From Diospyros lotus (taxonomy: Eukaryota; Streptophyta; Magnoliopsida; Ericales; Ebenaceae), in assembly GCF_014633365.1 (NCBI RefSeq), contig NC_068352.1:4208393-4272392 (forward strand): a DNA stretch of 64,000 nucleotides. Direction: 5' to 3'. The notes under the pieces were generated by a model. The model made no database searches and had not been told where the DNA came from. It saw nothing but the letters and a program-made list of their open reading frames with translations. Numbering within the stretch: the stretch's first letter is position 1; the number at the start of each line of letters is the position of its first letter. Below are positions 47,668 through 60,007 of this stretch, piece by piece. The position numbers were made by a program, and so were the translations under genes.

Positions 47668-49080
47668 ATATATTGTACTCTTAAATTGTGGCACTTGGTT
47701 TCATTGAGGCCTGAACTTTAGGAATCATGGTATCGATCATACAAGCGAAGTTCATTATGTCTTTGAAGAAATTGATGGCTCAAGGAAGGATTTGTATTGC
47801 CTTTTTGTGACAGTTGGAAAGGTGAACAGTTGTTAAGTTGTCTTGACGTGTTATCTTGTTTGCCCCATCTGGTGATGAGAGGCATGCTGATAGACCTTGT
47901 GTAGTATTAGTAATGTGTAAAGTGCCAGGGGAGGTGGGCTAGCTTGGGTACTCAAGTTCGAATTTTTTCCTAGCGCAGCCGCTAGTAGATTAGATTCGGA
48001 TTAAATTTCTCGTCATGAAAAAGAGCACCGTGGCGGGTACGTTATCCCAAGGAATGTATAAAGCTTTACCAAGTGCATTGGGACATGCATTCAAGATCAT
48101 CCCTCCCCTCTTAGTGTGATTGTTTTCCTATAATACTACCTTTATTTGCGAGGCTGAGCTTTAGTAACAATAGTAAAGTTGTTCTTTTATTATGTGTAAA
48201 GCTTGGGGTACGAGTTGTGTGAATAATTTCTTTTTGTAAAATAGGAAAAATGTTGCATTCAAAAATAACTATTTACAAAGTAAAAGTAATTTTTGTATGC
48301 AAGGACCAACTCTTCTCTTGACAATTATAAAGTGCTGCCAAAAATTAGTGATATTCCTTGTGCTTTGGTTGCGTCTTTTACATGTTAAAAAATATTAGTT
48401 TTATTCCTTTAGGCGGGTAATGATGATTAGTGATTAAGTAGTAATAAATGTATTTTATTTTAAATAATATAAATATATTGTATCTTCTTTTTAACATTAA
48501 ATCAATTTTATTAGTTAATTAAATTATATAAAGTATGATATATTTATTATTAATGAATAAAATTATTTGAATGCATAAATAAAATATATTTATTGCTGTT
48601 TAACTATTATTTTTAACATTACTCTTCTTTATAAAAATGTTCAAATTTTTTCATATAAACATTTACACTAATTAACAAAAAAAAGTTATAAATACTATAA
48701 TTATTATATGAAATATTAGTATTTTTTAAAAATTAATTGATAATTTAGTGAAAAAACATTACTATTTTTTTGATGTAAATGTATTATTAATTTTTGAACG
48801 TACAAAAAGGGTTTAAACTTAGCATTAACGTTTCCAATTAGTAAGAATTCAAATTTTAAATTTATGTAGTATAAAGGAAAATGGTTGTAAAATTTATTCA
48901 ATTATTGTATGGAGCTCATGAAGAGTTATAGTTTTTTTATTTGTAATTGTTGTTATCTATATATAATAATAAATTTTTAAGTATGAAAAAGTGTCTCGAA
49001 GAAGTAACAAGTGATTGGTTGACGGATGACTTAATTACGAGTGATTTGCCTACGAATGACTTGTAAGAAAGAAATTAGTT
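47144..49080. other. WRKY downstream and AT-rich intergenic DNA
   Basis: Probable WRKY 3' untranslated region, then a (TATC)n microsatellite at 47634-47666, then AT-rich DNA. About 47930-48070 has a tRNA-like caagttcgaatttt B-box candidate with a tidy GC-rich tail, a possible SINE remnant I cannot classify. No gene seen. Confidence 0.45.
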
Positions 49081-50880
49081 AGTGGTGTAGGTGAGTGTCT
49101 CACACAGACCCTCCAATACTTAAATCAATATTCAGATGAGTGTAGAATGTTAAAAAGTAAATAGAATTGCAGCACTATTAGATTTTCGAGCGTATCTGAA
49201 CAAGGGAGTGACTCTTATTTATAGAGAGGAGTGACTAAAGGATCACATCTTTTAACGGACATCCCTGATGCTCATCAAAATCTATCAGCGAACAAACTGG
49301 AGATAAATCTGTTCTTTGTGGTGGTCACATGTTTGGAGAGCAGGTCTCTTGGGGTCTATATAGTCTCTTGAGAAGGTCTCTTGCATAGTTTGGAGAGAGG
49401 CTCTTGAGTTTGGACCAGCAACAAAAGTCTCCCGTCTGAATTCTTGTGGGTGAGTGACTCATGAGGTATTTTGGAAGGATCTCTTGATGGTGTCCAGAGA
49501 AAGAGAGGGGCTCTTAGAGGGTCACTCGGCCATATTTGCCTGGCTATTCCTTGGTATTGCTTGGGTACCTTCAGTCTAAGTAGTTTTCCCATTGGTCTTT
49601 AGTCACTTGACTAGGCATTACGCAAGAGACCTCACTCGGCTAAGTCACTCGAGTAGCAATTAGCTTACTCGGCTATGCCGTTTCTCGATAATCATCTTAC
49701 TTAACTACATGGTCTCTCGGTCACTTGAGTGTCGAGAGACTGCATTCGACCATATTTCTCTTTCATAGCTTAGCCACTCACGTAACAAAGTTATTCGGTA
49801 ATATAGAATAGCTTCTCGGCAATGTAGAATAGTCACTCGGTCCCTTTTTCAGTCCAGTTCTTTGAATCCGCTGTGGGCCCATTTCATTATGGGCTATTAA
49901 TTTGGGCACAACAGTAATCATTCAAGAGTTGAATAAAAAATCCGAGCTTCAGCTCTCTACTCCCTCCCTCTCTAGAGTTTCCTTTGAGTTTTACTTCCTA
50001 ACTTGTCTTCTAGCACCTGTGCTGGTCCAACGAGATAGGTCATAGGTAGGTGACCTATCTCTTCCAGTGGATTAAGTTCCTAAACATAAGCAGCCATGTG
50101 AGGAGATAAAGAATGCCCAAGCAAGAACTCCCTTAGATGGCTGGCTCCAATATATATATGTTGCCTAGCGGTAGGATGAGGTTTACAAATTCTGCCTAAG
50201 GCAGCATTTGGAATAAATCTACCTCGTTCTTGTTTTAAAGAAACAATTCTCCACCATTTTTCTTGTTAACAAGTAACCAGCAACGGTACAAAGAGGGAAG
50301 AAACAAAACAGAGAGCAGAGCCTCTGTATCCACAGCCAATAATCAGTCGGCAAAATGTTGCACATTCGAGAACAGAGACGAAAGGAAAAGCAAAACGTGG
50401 ATGGTTTTTGTTCATGTAATGGACTGAAAACTCGGTTGCATTTAAAAGCTTCATCTATGTATGGCCTACATCACACAAAATGAAGTAGAGCAGTCTAGGC
50501 GCTCTCTAACTACACCTCAGCCAACCACAACAAATCTAACACCAACATACAAAGCACAAGAATCATATAGGGTGCAGCCACACAGGGAACCTTTCAAAAG
50601 GAGAAGGTTAACCACAGAGTCTCCCCTTCTCCTTGCACATAAGGACCAATGAAAGATATCACTCTACAGGACCCTATGTCTCTATGCAACCTTGTAAAGA
50701 GAATGCCCAACCTCCGGTCCTGCTCTCAGGGGGAGGACGGTAGATCACTAAAGATCTGAAAACACAGTCTGGATCTGGACAGACTGGACTCCAAGCAACA
50801 GAATCAATTTATATAACATGACCACTTCTTTTACCCCTCTTTCCCACGGCATGTCCACCACGGATGATGGTTTCTTCAAT
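49081..50880. other. Repeat-like intergenic DNA, no gene
   Basis: Between 49081 and 49920 are many ctcggc/ctcgag words as in an LTR, with a ggcacaaca end near 49912, but no partner end or primer site was found. Open frames at 49356-49592 and 50461-50652 are not recognisable. Confidence 0.4.
50033..50060. repeat. Perfect 10-bp inverted repeat with 8-bp loop
   Basis: agataggtca at 50033-50042 and tgacctatct at 50051-50060 are exact complements around taggtagg. It could form a hairpin; no function is known. Confidence 0.8.
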
Positions 50881-50907
50881 CAATGCCATAGAACCAGAAA
50901 GAAGATT

Positions 50908-51033
50908 AGTTCTACTGTTACTACTAGTATTTCAGAGTAACGGCAAATCTCCATGAAAATTGGGAAGAATAGTTCTATTGATACTACTAGAATTTCAGAG
51001 TAACGGCAAATCTCCATGAAAATTGGGAAAGAC
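50908..51033 (+). repeat. 63-bp tandem duplication downstream of the complex I gene
   Basis: Units 50908-50970 and 50971-51033 are nearly identical (agttctattg, atactactag, then a shared 40-bp stretch with few differences). It lies in or near the 3' untranslated region of the minus-strand gene ending at 51264. Confidence 0.85.
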
Positions 51034-51263
51034 TTGAAATGGCAACGTAAAACAATACAGAAGCTCAATAATACCAGATAAAAGTCTGTCAACATTCCAT
51101 AAAACAGAGTGTAGAATTGGAAACAGACGAGCCGGCACAATCAAGAAGAACAACAATCTGATTATTCTGATAAAATCACGATACGGCAGGGACCAACATA
51201 TGCAAACGCCAATTTCTTGTCTTTCTAGCATTAAAAAGCCTGAACGATTAAAAGGGTTTGGCC

Positions 51264-51702
51264 CTATTTCTTGTACCGAGCAACCTCACCGTCGTTCGGG
51301 AAAAAACCCATCAGCCGGCCGGCCGAGTTCTGGTAAGCGTACATGAAACCCCCCATTAGACCGATCAATCCGCCCGTCACCATGGACGGACCCCGTATTT
51401 TCGGCTTAATGCCTGTGAGAGAATGAGAAATGAATCGCATCGAAAGTCGAAACCCATCTCAAATTAGACAAATCTATAGCCAAATAAAAGAAAGAAATCG
51501 GAGATATGGGAAGCGAGAGAGAGGGGGGTGAGGGGGCGGGGGAAGTACCGGAGAGGTAGCCGACGGTGACGGAGACGCCGGTGATAGTGGTCAGGCGAAG
51601 GTAATCGAGGGTGTTGAAGTTGGCGACGGTCTTAGTGAAGGGAGGATTTCGATCTATCACTGGGTACTCTGGCTTTGCCGATGCTGTAATGTCGGTGTTC
51701 AT
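51264..51702 (-). CDS. Mitochondrial complex I subunit, 21-kDa/NUXM-type N-terminal domain
   Basis: Two exons on the minus strand, 51702-51549 and 51412-51264, separated by a GT-AG intron of 136 bp, encode 100 residues. The first half (YPVIDRNPPFTK, then NTLDYLR) matches the domain of the fungal complex I 21-kDa subunit and its plant homologues of about 105 residues. Two hydrophobic segments (about 38-52 and 60-78) fit a small inner-membrane subunit of NADH:ubiquinone oxidoreductase. The C terminus NDGEVARYKK is nearly invariant in plant copies as I recall them. The intron splits the Gly codon of YLSG. No presequence is evident. It is an accessory subunit of unknown individual function. Confidence 0.88.
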
Positions 51703-54235
51703 CTTCTTCTTCTTCCTCTTTCTTCAATTCGGCTGCTTCTTCGATCCCCTCTGTTGTTGAGTTGGTCCAGTGTTCTCAGTGGAAATTTGGGAATATTTTT
51801 ATGGGCTCTTGGGCGGTGGAAGATGGGATTTATGGGCCGATGGGCACGAACTTTTGGGCCCAAATTGACAGCCATCCATTCGGTTCATAAATCATTATTC
51901 TACATATTGAAAAGCATATAGATATTTTTGACTAAACAACTGTTAATTTAGTAAAATAACTAAAAATGACACAAAGTTAATCGTGGATATTAAAGGAAAT
52001 AAAATTTGTGTAGGCTATTTTATAAGGATAAAATTGGGCTTTGAAAATTTGGTAAGATTGAATGACACATAGCTCATTTAACTCAATTTACTTTGGCTCA
52101 TTTCTAGTTTTTCAAATATCTAGAGAATTGTAATTGAACTGAGTCAAGTTGAGTTTTATTGAACTCAGGTTCAGCTTAAGAATCAATTTCTAGACTCGAG
52201 TTTTAAAACTAGACTCGAGCTCAACACGAGTTCAAATGCCTTTTGGTAAGCTTGAGTTTGAGCTAAACTCACTAGAATTTATTATTTTGTTTAAATTTAA
52301 TTTGTAATTTAATTTGATTATTTATACATACATTAGATTCCATTAAATGATTAAATTAATATATATAATAATAATTTTAAGCACATCTAATTTAATTATA
52401 TTATTAAAATAATTTAAAGTTTGATATGTTAACGAATATATTTATAAAATTATAAAAAAATGTATTAATGAATTTATAAATATATTTATTTATGAGCTAT
52501 TTGCATATTTTTAATCGAACATATTTACAAACTTTTAATTAATCCTATTAGTATTTTCGAACTTCTAATCGAACGTGTTCACAAGTTTTAACAAGCTTAA
52601 TTTTACTGAATTTAAATTTGATTCGTTTACAAATTAAGTTTTAAAATTAGACTCAAATTTAATTTATTTATCTTAATAAATGAACTCGAATAAGTTTTTG
52701 TTGAGCCAAATACTAAACTGCTCATGAACAGCTCGACTCTTTACAACCTTTAATTAGAGTCTTCAAATCCAAACTCAATCAACCTCACTTGTAAATTCAA
52801 AGCCAAACAACTCATAAGTACACACACGCATAGAATAGTCAAGAAATTTGGTAAGAAAGGTGTTATATTATCACAAAATACTTCACTTCTATAGTAAACA
52901 AAGGGGAGATAGAATTGCAAGGTGAGTATCAATGGTTTTATCGATCTGCCCTTCCAATGATGAAACATAAGAATAAAATTGATTATGGCATTTGGATTTG
53001 ATGTCTTATCTTCTCAAAAATAATAAGATTATTTAAATGAATTTCAAAATTTCTATTTTACAAAAGATAGAGTAGCATCACAAAAAAATTTAATACGATA
53101 AAAATTTCAAAGTTATTGAGAAAAAACACATCAAACTGATTGAGGTGTGATAATTGACTCTCCGAGGCTAATCCATCGGGCGTTGGTAGACAACTACTAT
53201 TTTTATACATTTTGTAATATTCTTATTGTAAAAACAAAAGTTTCAATTTAAAATTTCTAGTGTATAAAATTTTAAAAATATATTAACATAATACTAAGTA
53301 ATAAATAATTCCTCAAAATTATTTTTCTTTTCTTAAAATGTTGACAAATGAAAAGTTATGATTAGCAAAAAGATTATGCTTTACTATATTTTAATTTCAG
53401 AATTTTGATAAAATAAAAAGTCACAATTTATCATATTACATTTTAAGCTTTTTATTGAACAAAAACTTGGTGAGGGCCAATTTTTTATCGAACAAAAGTA
53501 GGATTAACTGTGGTGAGAGACCGTGTAAGGATGATAATCCCAAAAATAGGGTTGACAAAATAACTTGAACTCATAAAGACCCATTTTGATCAAACACTGT
53601 TTGATTGTAGTCAACGAGAATTTGAAAAATTCTAGACTATTTTTCAATTGGGGTTGGGATAGAGGTGATATTCACCATTTCCACCTCACCCCAAGAAATA
53701 GCTCTAAACTCTAAACCATTTAGGTAGTTTATGGATTCAGTTCGAGGTATCCCAACCCCACCCCCCCACCCCACAACTAGCTGGGGCAGGATATTGGGGT
53801 TTAGGGTTGGGGCTGCCCGACTTGTGGCCAATGCTAAACAAAAGTAAATCTCCTCATCAAGTAATAATTACCCACCAAAAGCATGAGACATGCAATCTGA
53901 ACTGATGATCTTATATTCCTCCCTAAACCAGTAAACTAAGAAAAAGTAACATATTAGCACTGAACTTTCTATTCTTCTTTCTATCCACTGCTTGGTATTA
54001 GAGACTAAAAACAAAAACATATTGTAGTTTCTTTCATCAGCTGAAGACTATATATAAGCAATTACATTCTCTTCTACTATTCTTCTTCTGTAACTTTGAA
54101 TATTTCTCCTTTCCTCTAGTATGTACTTTCCGGGGAACTTTGATCCAAGACAAGCAGTCGACTAAACATAAACATAAAACGAGCTGTGTATAAGATTTCC
54201 CAGTAAATGTGAGAGCTTTGGGGACCAGTTTCCAG
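51703..54235. other. Intergenic DNA between the two minus-strand genes
   Basis: Upstream of the complex I gene a TTC-rich leader is followed by AT-rich DNA. About 52110-52740 holds repeated gactcgag/gagttc words of a common plant repeat without clear ends. No gene seen. Confidence 0.5.
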
Positions 54236-57200
54236 TCAATTCTGTGATTCTTCTTCTATGACACTAGAGATGCTGTCAAGTATGGGAGACGGGAACTGGC
54301 CTGTTGGGAGATCGAGTTCCTCGCTGCTGTCAAAACCCAAATGACAGATGCTCGAGTGAGATAGCTGCAATAAGGCAAGGCAGATATACATATATATATT
54401 GGCAGATGTAGACATACAAAGTCACAAACCTCTCCTGATTGGTGTTACTAGCTCCTGTATCGTTGGGATTGTCGTTCAGCAGAAAGTCGAAATATTCTGC
54501 AGGCATGAACTCCGATTGAGCTGCACTGACAACGGTTCAAATAAGAGTAAGGCTCATGGAAAATGTACTGAAGAAGAACTAAGCAAGCAACAAAGTGCAG
54601 AGCATATGATGAAGAGGGCAAGAATGCATGTGATGAATTAGATGGAGACAGTACTAGACCTTCCGAAGCTTTCAGCTCGTCTGCAGAAGGCTTATGTGCT
54701 AACTGCAGCTCTGAGAACCGTCTTGACTGAAACTCGAGAAAGAATTCCTGCTCATCCATGGACACCTTCTTCCTAGGTAATTTGGATGGCTTCAATCCTG
54801 TTGCCGCAGGTAGGAAATGACTTATGCTTATGAAGTGGGGAGATTTACAGATTCTACACACAAGATTTATTCAGAAAGAGGTTTCAACTTGCACTAGAAC
54901 ATTTAGATTTGGCAGTGTACACTCGGTTTAGATGTCATACATAGAAATGCAGCCAACACTTGGTCATTTGTGGCACCAATTATGGTGTTTGACCCGACAA
55001 GTTCTACGATGATGGTCGACTAATCTATCAAAGGAGCAAAATTTACAGAAAGGATAATTTTCATGCAGACCTCTTGTTCATTTGGCCATTTTCAGGGACA
55101 CCCTTTTGGTTTCAGTTTCACAATATAAATCCCAATGTTTTATTTCTTTTTTTCAAATCAACACTTACTTGTTAAGTTGGAGGGTACACCTTAGAGTCCC
55201 TTTGGACAGGGGATACTTTAGCTTAACCCTTTGGAATTTGGCATTTCAAATTCCAAATCTTTTTGTTTAGAAACATTTTATCCAAGGTATTTGGATTTGA
55301 GTTCAGTTCAAACATCAATTTGAACCCATAGAAATTAAAGATTTGAGACGACATATATAAGGGAATTATTATTTGAGATGACATAGGGGAGTTCATATAA
55401 TTTTAAATTAAAAGAAGATGAAATTAAAAGCACATTAAATATATTTAAAATAAAATCATAAGTTCATGCCCACAAAATTGAAGCATTAATATCGAATGTT
55501 TATATGTATATATTATTAATACACACACACATATGTTTTTAGGATCCAATATCAGTGAAACTTGTATGAGAATATATTTTAAGGATTCAAATTGTATATA
55601 ATATCCAAAAAATGTGTATATAATTACTAGTTATTATATAATTATAATATTAATAAAATTTTAAGGTAATAAACATCAATTGTGTAAATATAGGGTATAT
55701 ATTTGTTGTATATAACAGAATACAAAATGTTAATAAAATCTGAATTTCAATCCAAATACTTGAATTTGAAATGCAAAGTATTTCAAATTATAAACACAGA
55801 CACTTATAATGCCAAATCAAACAAAGATGCCCTTGTAAAGGATATACATCAACATTGAAACCCCATCAAACCTTTTAAATTCCAATAATACTCTTTTTAT
55901 GTAATTAACCTCCAATTGTACCTGGCTTATAAACACCCTATTTACCATGATACCAAGTTTTATTTTGTTTAAAATTTTGGCCAAAATCTGTGAGAACTAT
56001 GCTACAACTACTAAACGTACCCTATAAATCTTCATTTGAAATCTTTTATTTAATAGCATGCATCTGCATAGACGAGCCATTCCTTTGGTTAACAATATTA
56101 GATTGATCAAATGGCTTGTGCAGTTAATGTAAATTTATGATAAGATATTTGTTTGAGCTACAACAAATTACTAGGTCTTACTCGAGTCAAGCTTCGAATC
56201 CATGCCTGTGCTGCCTGAGTTGTAATTCATTAAGGGCTCCAGTCTCTTGGAGATCCTGCATTCAAATAAGAGAACTCCATGTAGGATAAAAGAGGAAGAT
56301 GGCATTGATGCAGTTGCCTCGTGGGTCGGGTTGGCTCGGGAACACTATATGAACCTAACCAGTATGTAGTTTTGTACCTAACATGTGAAGTGGAATCAAA
56401 GCAACCAGACCCAATCAAAATTAGGTCTACTTTAATGGGGTCTTTCAAATAATTCACATACTATATCTCTGCAACAAAGCAATGAAAAAAATAAATATGG
56501 AAAGAGAAAATGGGGTCATCTATAGTCGACAAATGTTTACACAAAACTTCTAGCAACTAGCACAGATTGCAGAGGATGAAAGGCTACAGGGGTTTTGCCA
56601 TTCATCTGGCTTTGCTAGATGCAAGACAAAGTGAATGAGAGTGCCAAATGCAAATTCCACAGAAGTCAGCAAGGGCACCAGCACAGTGAGGCATAAATCA
56701 CAATAGTTTGGGTTATTTCTTGGGTCTACTTGAACATATGGACACCCCAAAATGGCCTAAATTCAGACTAGCAACAAGATGCAAGAGACCAACAAGTATA
56801 CCTTAGGACCTGAAAGGTTGGTACAGATAGTAAATAAGCAAAAAAGCAGAAAAGGAGCTACCAGGGTAGCTTTCTGCCTAGACGTGACATGAGTCACTTT
56901 TATTCTTGTTAGACTCGAGGAAAACCTGAGTGAGGTATAGCTCCTCTCGACAGCAAAAGGGAAAATAAAAAACCAAATAAGATATAGCTATATTTGACAC
57001 CAAGGAAATACAAGTATGGTTTACGATTTGTATTCAATTTTTTTGTAAGTCAAACTGTAAAAATATCATAAACCATATTGTTAAAAAATTTACAAACCAA
57101 ACCATACTGTATAGAAATTTAAACTGGACCAAACCCAACTTAATTATCTGTTTTGGTATAGTTCAAGGGTTTGGACCAGATTGTTCACACCCCTAAGACC

Positions 57201-59002
57201 AAGTGCCCCTCATACAGTGTCCTGACAGAAAACACTATCAAGAGTTCATGACCCTCTGTGGTATCCATATAGTTTTATTTAGGCATGTTTGAGTTTGAAT
57301 TTGTCCCAATTTTTCGTTAAAAATACATTGATAAACATTTAGGTCTTAGCATCATTGCTCTAGGCATCATATTTAATCATGTTTTATTTGTGGCATTAAT
57401 CAACTAGAGTCATGCATCAATGTTTGGGTTAATTTTTCAATGCAATCAACAGATGCCCTTCTATCAACATAATCTAAAGATTAATGTGTTTAATCAACAT
57501 CTCATACTAAGAATTCACCTCTAGTCTTGGCAAGGAAAAGAAATCATTGTAGAATCAATAAACAGATAAAAAAAAAAAAACAAAAAACAAATACCAACAC
57601 ATATAAGGTTCTTTATTTCGTCAAAACCACAAATATGAGATGCGTACCTGTCGAGAATCTTTGATTTCTCTTTGTAAGGTTTTACAAGAACACGAGCACC
57701 ACAAACATAATGCGGATTTCCCTTTGACAAAATCTTCTTAACCGTATCAGCACTAGCAAAAGTGACGAATCCAAACATCCTTCGCTGGTGGCAGGGAATT
57801 CTTACGTCTTGAACTGGCCCAAATGAACTAGAAGCGAAAAAGAAAAAGCAAGGAAGAACTTGAGAGAAGGCTAGGCGACTTACATACAAATATCCCAGCA
57901 ATTTTTCTACAGAGAATTGAATCACCTGAAGTAGTTGGAGACATCTTCCTCCTTAAAACTGCTCTCAGCCGGAAAAGTTAGATATATCTGCTGTGCTCCA
58001 CTAATGATTGGAATGCAGTTGTTTCTTTCACTCTGATTTTCCATATACTTTTTGGCATCTTCTGCCAAAATCACTGAATACTCACCATGAGCTCTGTAAT
58101 TATCCATACATATAAAAGAGAACTGTTATTTTTTCGGCATAGAATGAATTCATCGATTGAGAATGTAACAAGAAATCATAACTAAACCTGTCAACCAGTT
58201 GGAAACTGTTATTCAACAGTGCAAGGAGCTTTGTCAAGAGATAACCTTCAGCGGGGAGTAGCCTCCCATAGTTGTCGTAGTACAACCTGGGCAAAAGAGC
58301 AATTGGAATAGGTTTCCCCCTTCCCAATTTCAAGATTTCTGCGATCTCCAGTTCCATCCTTTCAAGTGACCAAGGGGCGAAGTACTGGTCTACGTTAGCA
58401 AATTCATTTGAATTAGGATGAAATAGTAGAGATGAGATATCTGGAGGAGCTTCCCCAGCTTCCCCATGGAAGTACCGGCAGTTAGTTCCATGCTTACAGA
58501 ACCCCTTGTTGAAGTAGCGACAAACTTTGACTGGCAACTCGGATAGTATTGGATCCTGATGATAATAACTTGAAGAGGCTGGAATCCCTGGATTCACCTG
58601 TTCCAACCCAACATTCAATCCCCTGAATCGGGTCTGATAAGGTATGAAACAGGAATTATGCGCTGGTTGGTTTTCACTGTTGAATTGGGGATCCCATCTA
58701 GCATTCGGCACACTCAATGCTGGTGGGCACCAAGTCGGTGTGATGCCGCTAAAGGGAAGATTGGAAATGGGGGGTTGGTTCGTAGAAGGTGAGATTGGAG
58801 GCGATACCGACGCTAAACCAAGCTGAACTTTGATCCCCCGAACCAAGTTCTGGATTACAGTGTCTGGAGCCATAGCCAACTGAATCATTTGGCTGTCACA
58901 GTCCCTTAAAAGGAGATACCCAATTATCTTTTTGGCAACATCCTCTGGTTCTAACTCCCGAATTCTGCTAATCAGAATGTACAAAACCTCGAAAAGGTCC
59001 AT
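54236..59002 (-). CDS. CCCH zinc-finger protein with LOTUS/OST-HTH and RRM domains
   Basis: Seven exons on the minus strand: 59002-58188, 58093-57926, 57827-57648, 56255-56182, 54797-54660, 54520-54430 and about 54350-54236, for about 526 residues. It belongs to the plant C3H group typified by Arabidopsis C3H22, C3H46, C3H53 and C3H55, putative RNA-binding proteins. Order of parts: a helical N-terminal domain (1-65), one CCCH finger C161-X7-C169-X5-C175-X3-H179, a LOTUS-like helix-turn-helix (about 213-285, with [21 protein letters not shown]), an RRM (about 300-385; RNP2-like QIYLTF, RNP1-like RRMFGFVTF), then a charged helix (about 420-445) and an acidic tail. The last junction is uncertain: the better acceptor (ttgcag before 54364) puts the strong donor after 54430 out of frame, whereas an acceptor ending 54351 keeps the conserved tail ELDLP...[12 protein letters not shown] further acceptor at 59015 suggests an intron in the 5' leader. 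Confidence 0.88.
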
Positions 59003-60007
59003 TTTCAATTATTCCTGCATAAAAATTGAAGACAAACAGCAACACAATAAGCAGCAAAATCCAAGTAAGCTACGGTTCGTAGAAACAGATTACCGTAAAT
59101 GTGGATCATTTAGCAAATCTAGTACGAGATAGGAATGAACCTGATTTTTGCAGAGAAGATCGTCCAGATACAGAACTAACAGAGATGGAGTATACGTCGC
59201 TCTCAACACAGGATCAGATAAAAGGTAATGAAAAGATCATATCTGAAAAAACAAAGATTTCTATGTCCCCGTCGAGTGAGCGTGGTTTATGAGCTATTAA
59301 GCGTACCCAAAAGTAAGTTAGGCGCGAGTTATATAATCATTAAATAAAGAAAGAAAAGCATTTAACCCTCAAACGCATTCAACTCTTTCCCAGAAGAAGA
59401 AGAAGAAGACTAGGTTTTGAGCCATTTGAGGAGAGTACAGTTTAGAACTCAAAATCACAGATTGAGAAACGAAAGCCCACATTAAGGGAGAGCAACCATA
59501 CCCACCAAAAGCGCGAAAGTAACACCATCAGTGGTCTTCTTCTTCTTCGCAGAAAGCAAAACGACGGAGACGATGCTTTAAAGAGGGAAAAGTGGGGTCT
59601 CCAGATGAAGTTGAACGTCGTCGGGATCTTCTTGGCATTCAAAATGGTCAAGTTTTTTGAAATCCAATAGATAATATGTGTTTGAACTTAGCGCTAAGCT
59701 TCTCTTGATACAGAGATCAAGGCAACTGCGAATTAATTGGTTTCTTGGGGGACAGCTCCAATTCTTTTTGGGCCTCTCGAGCCAATCTTATTCCGCTGAA
59801 ATCGTCGCCGCCGTCGTTGATTTTCTCTTTGATTTCTTATAGATTTAGCAAAATTTCATTGACATGTCGGACGACCGTTATCTTTATGGTATAATCGAAG
59901 TGCTGTCGTCATTGTCCCAGGTTGTCCATGCCAAATTCAAGTACCATATATTTGATAGTCAATTAGTGCTTATATCATTCATTCATTCATATATATATAT
60001 ATATATA
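59003..60007. other. Upstream region of the CCCH gene
   Basis: A cryptic 3' splice site (tgcag on the minus strand, 59019-59015) suggests that a leader exon lies farther up, perhaps in the GC-richer part at 59400-59700. An (AT)n tract at 59990-60009 precedes the Helitron end. No separate gene is recognised. Confidence 0.45.

Noticed and set aside
59442..59651. Minus-strand open frame upstream of the CCCH gene
   Set aside because: Probably part of the leader region; composition is not protein-like and nothing is recognised.
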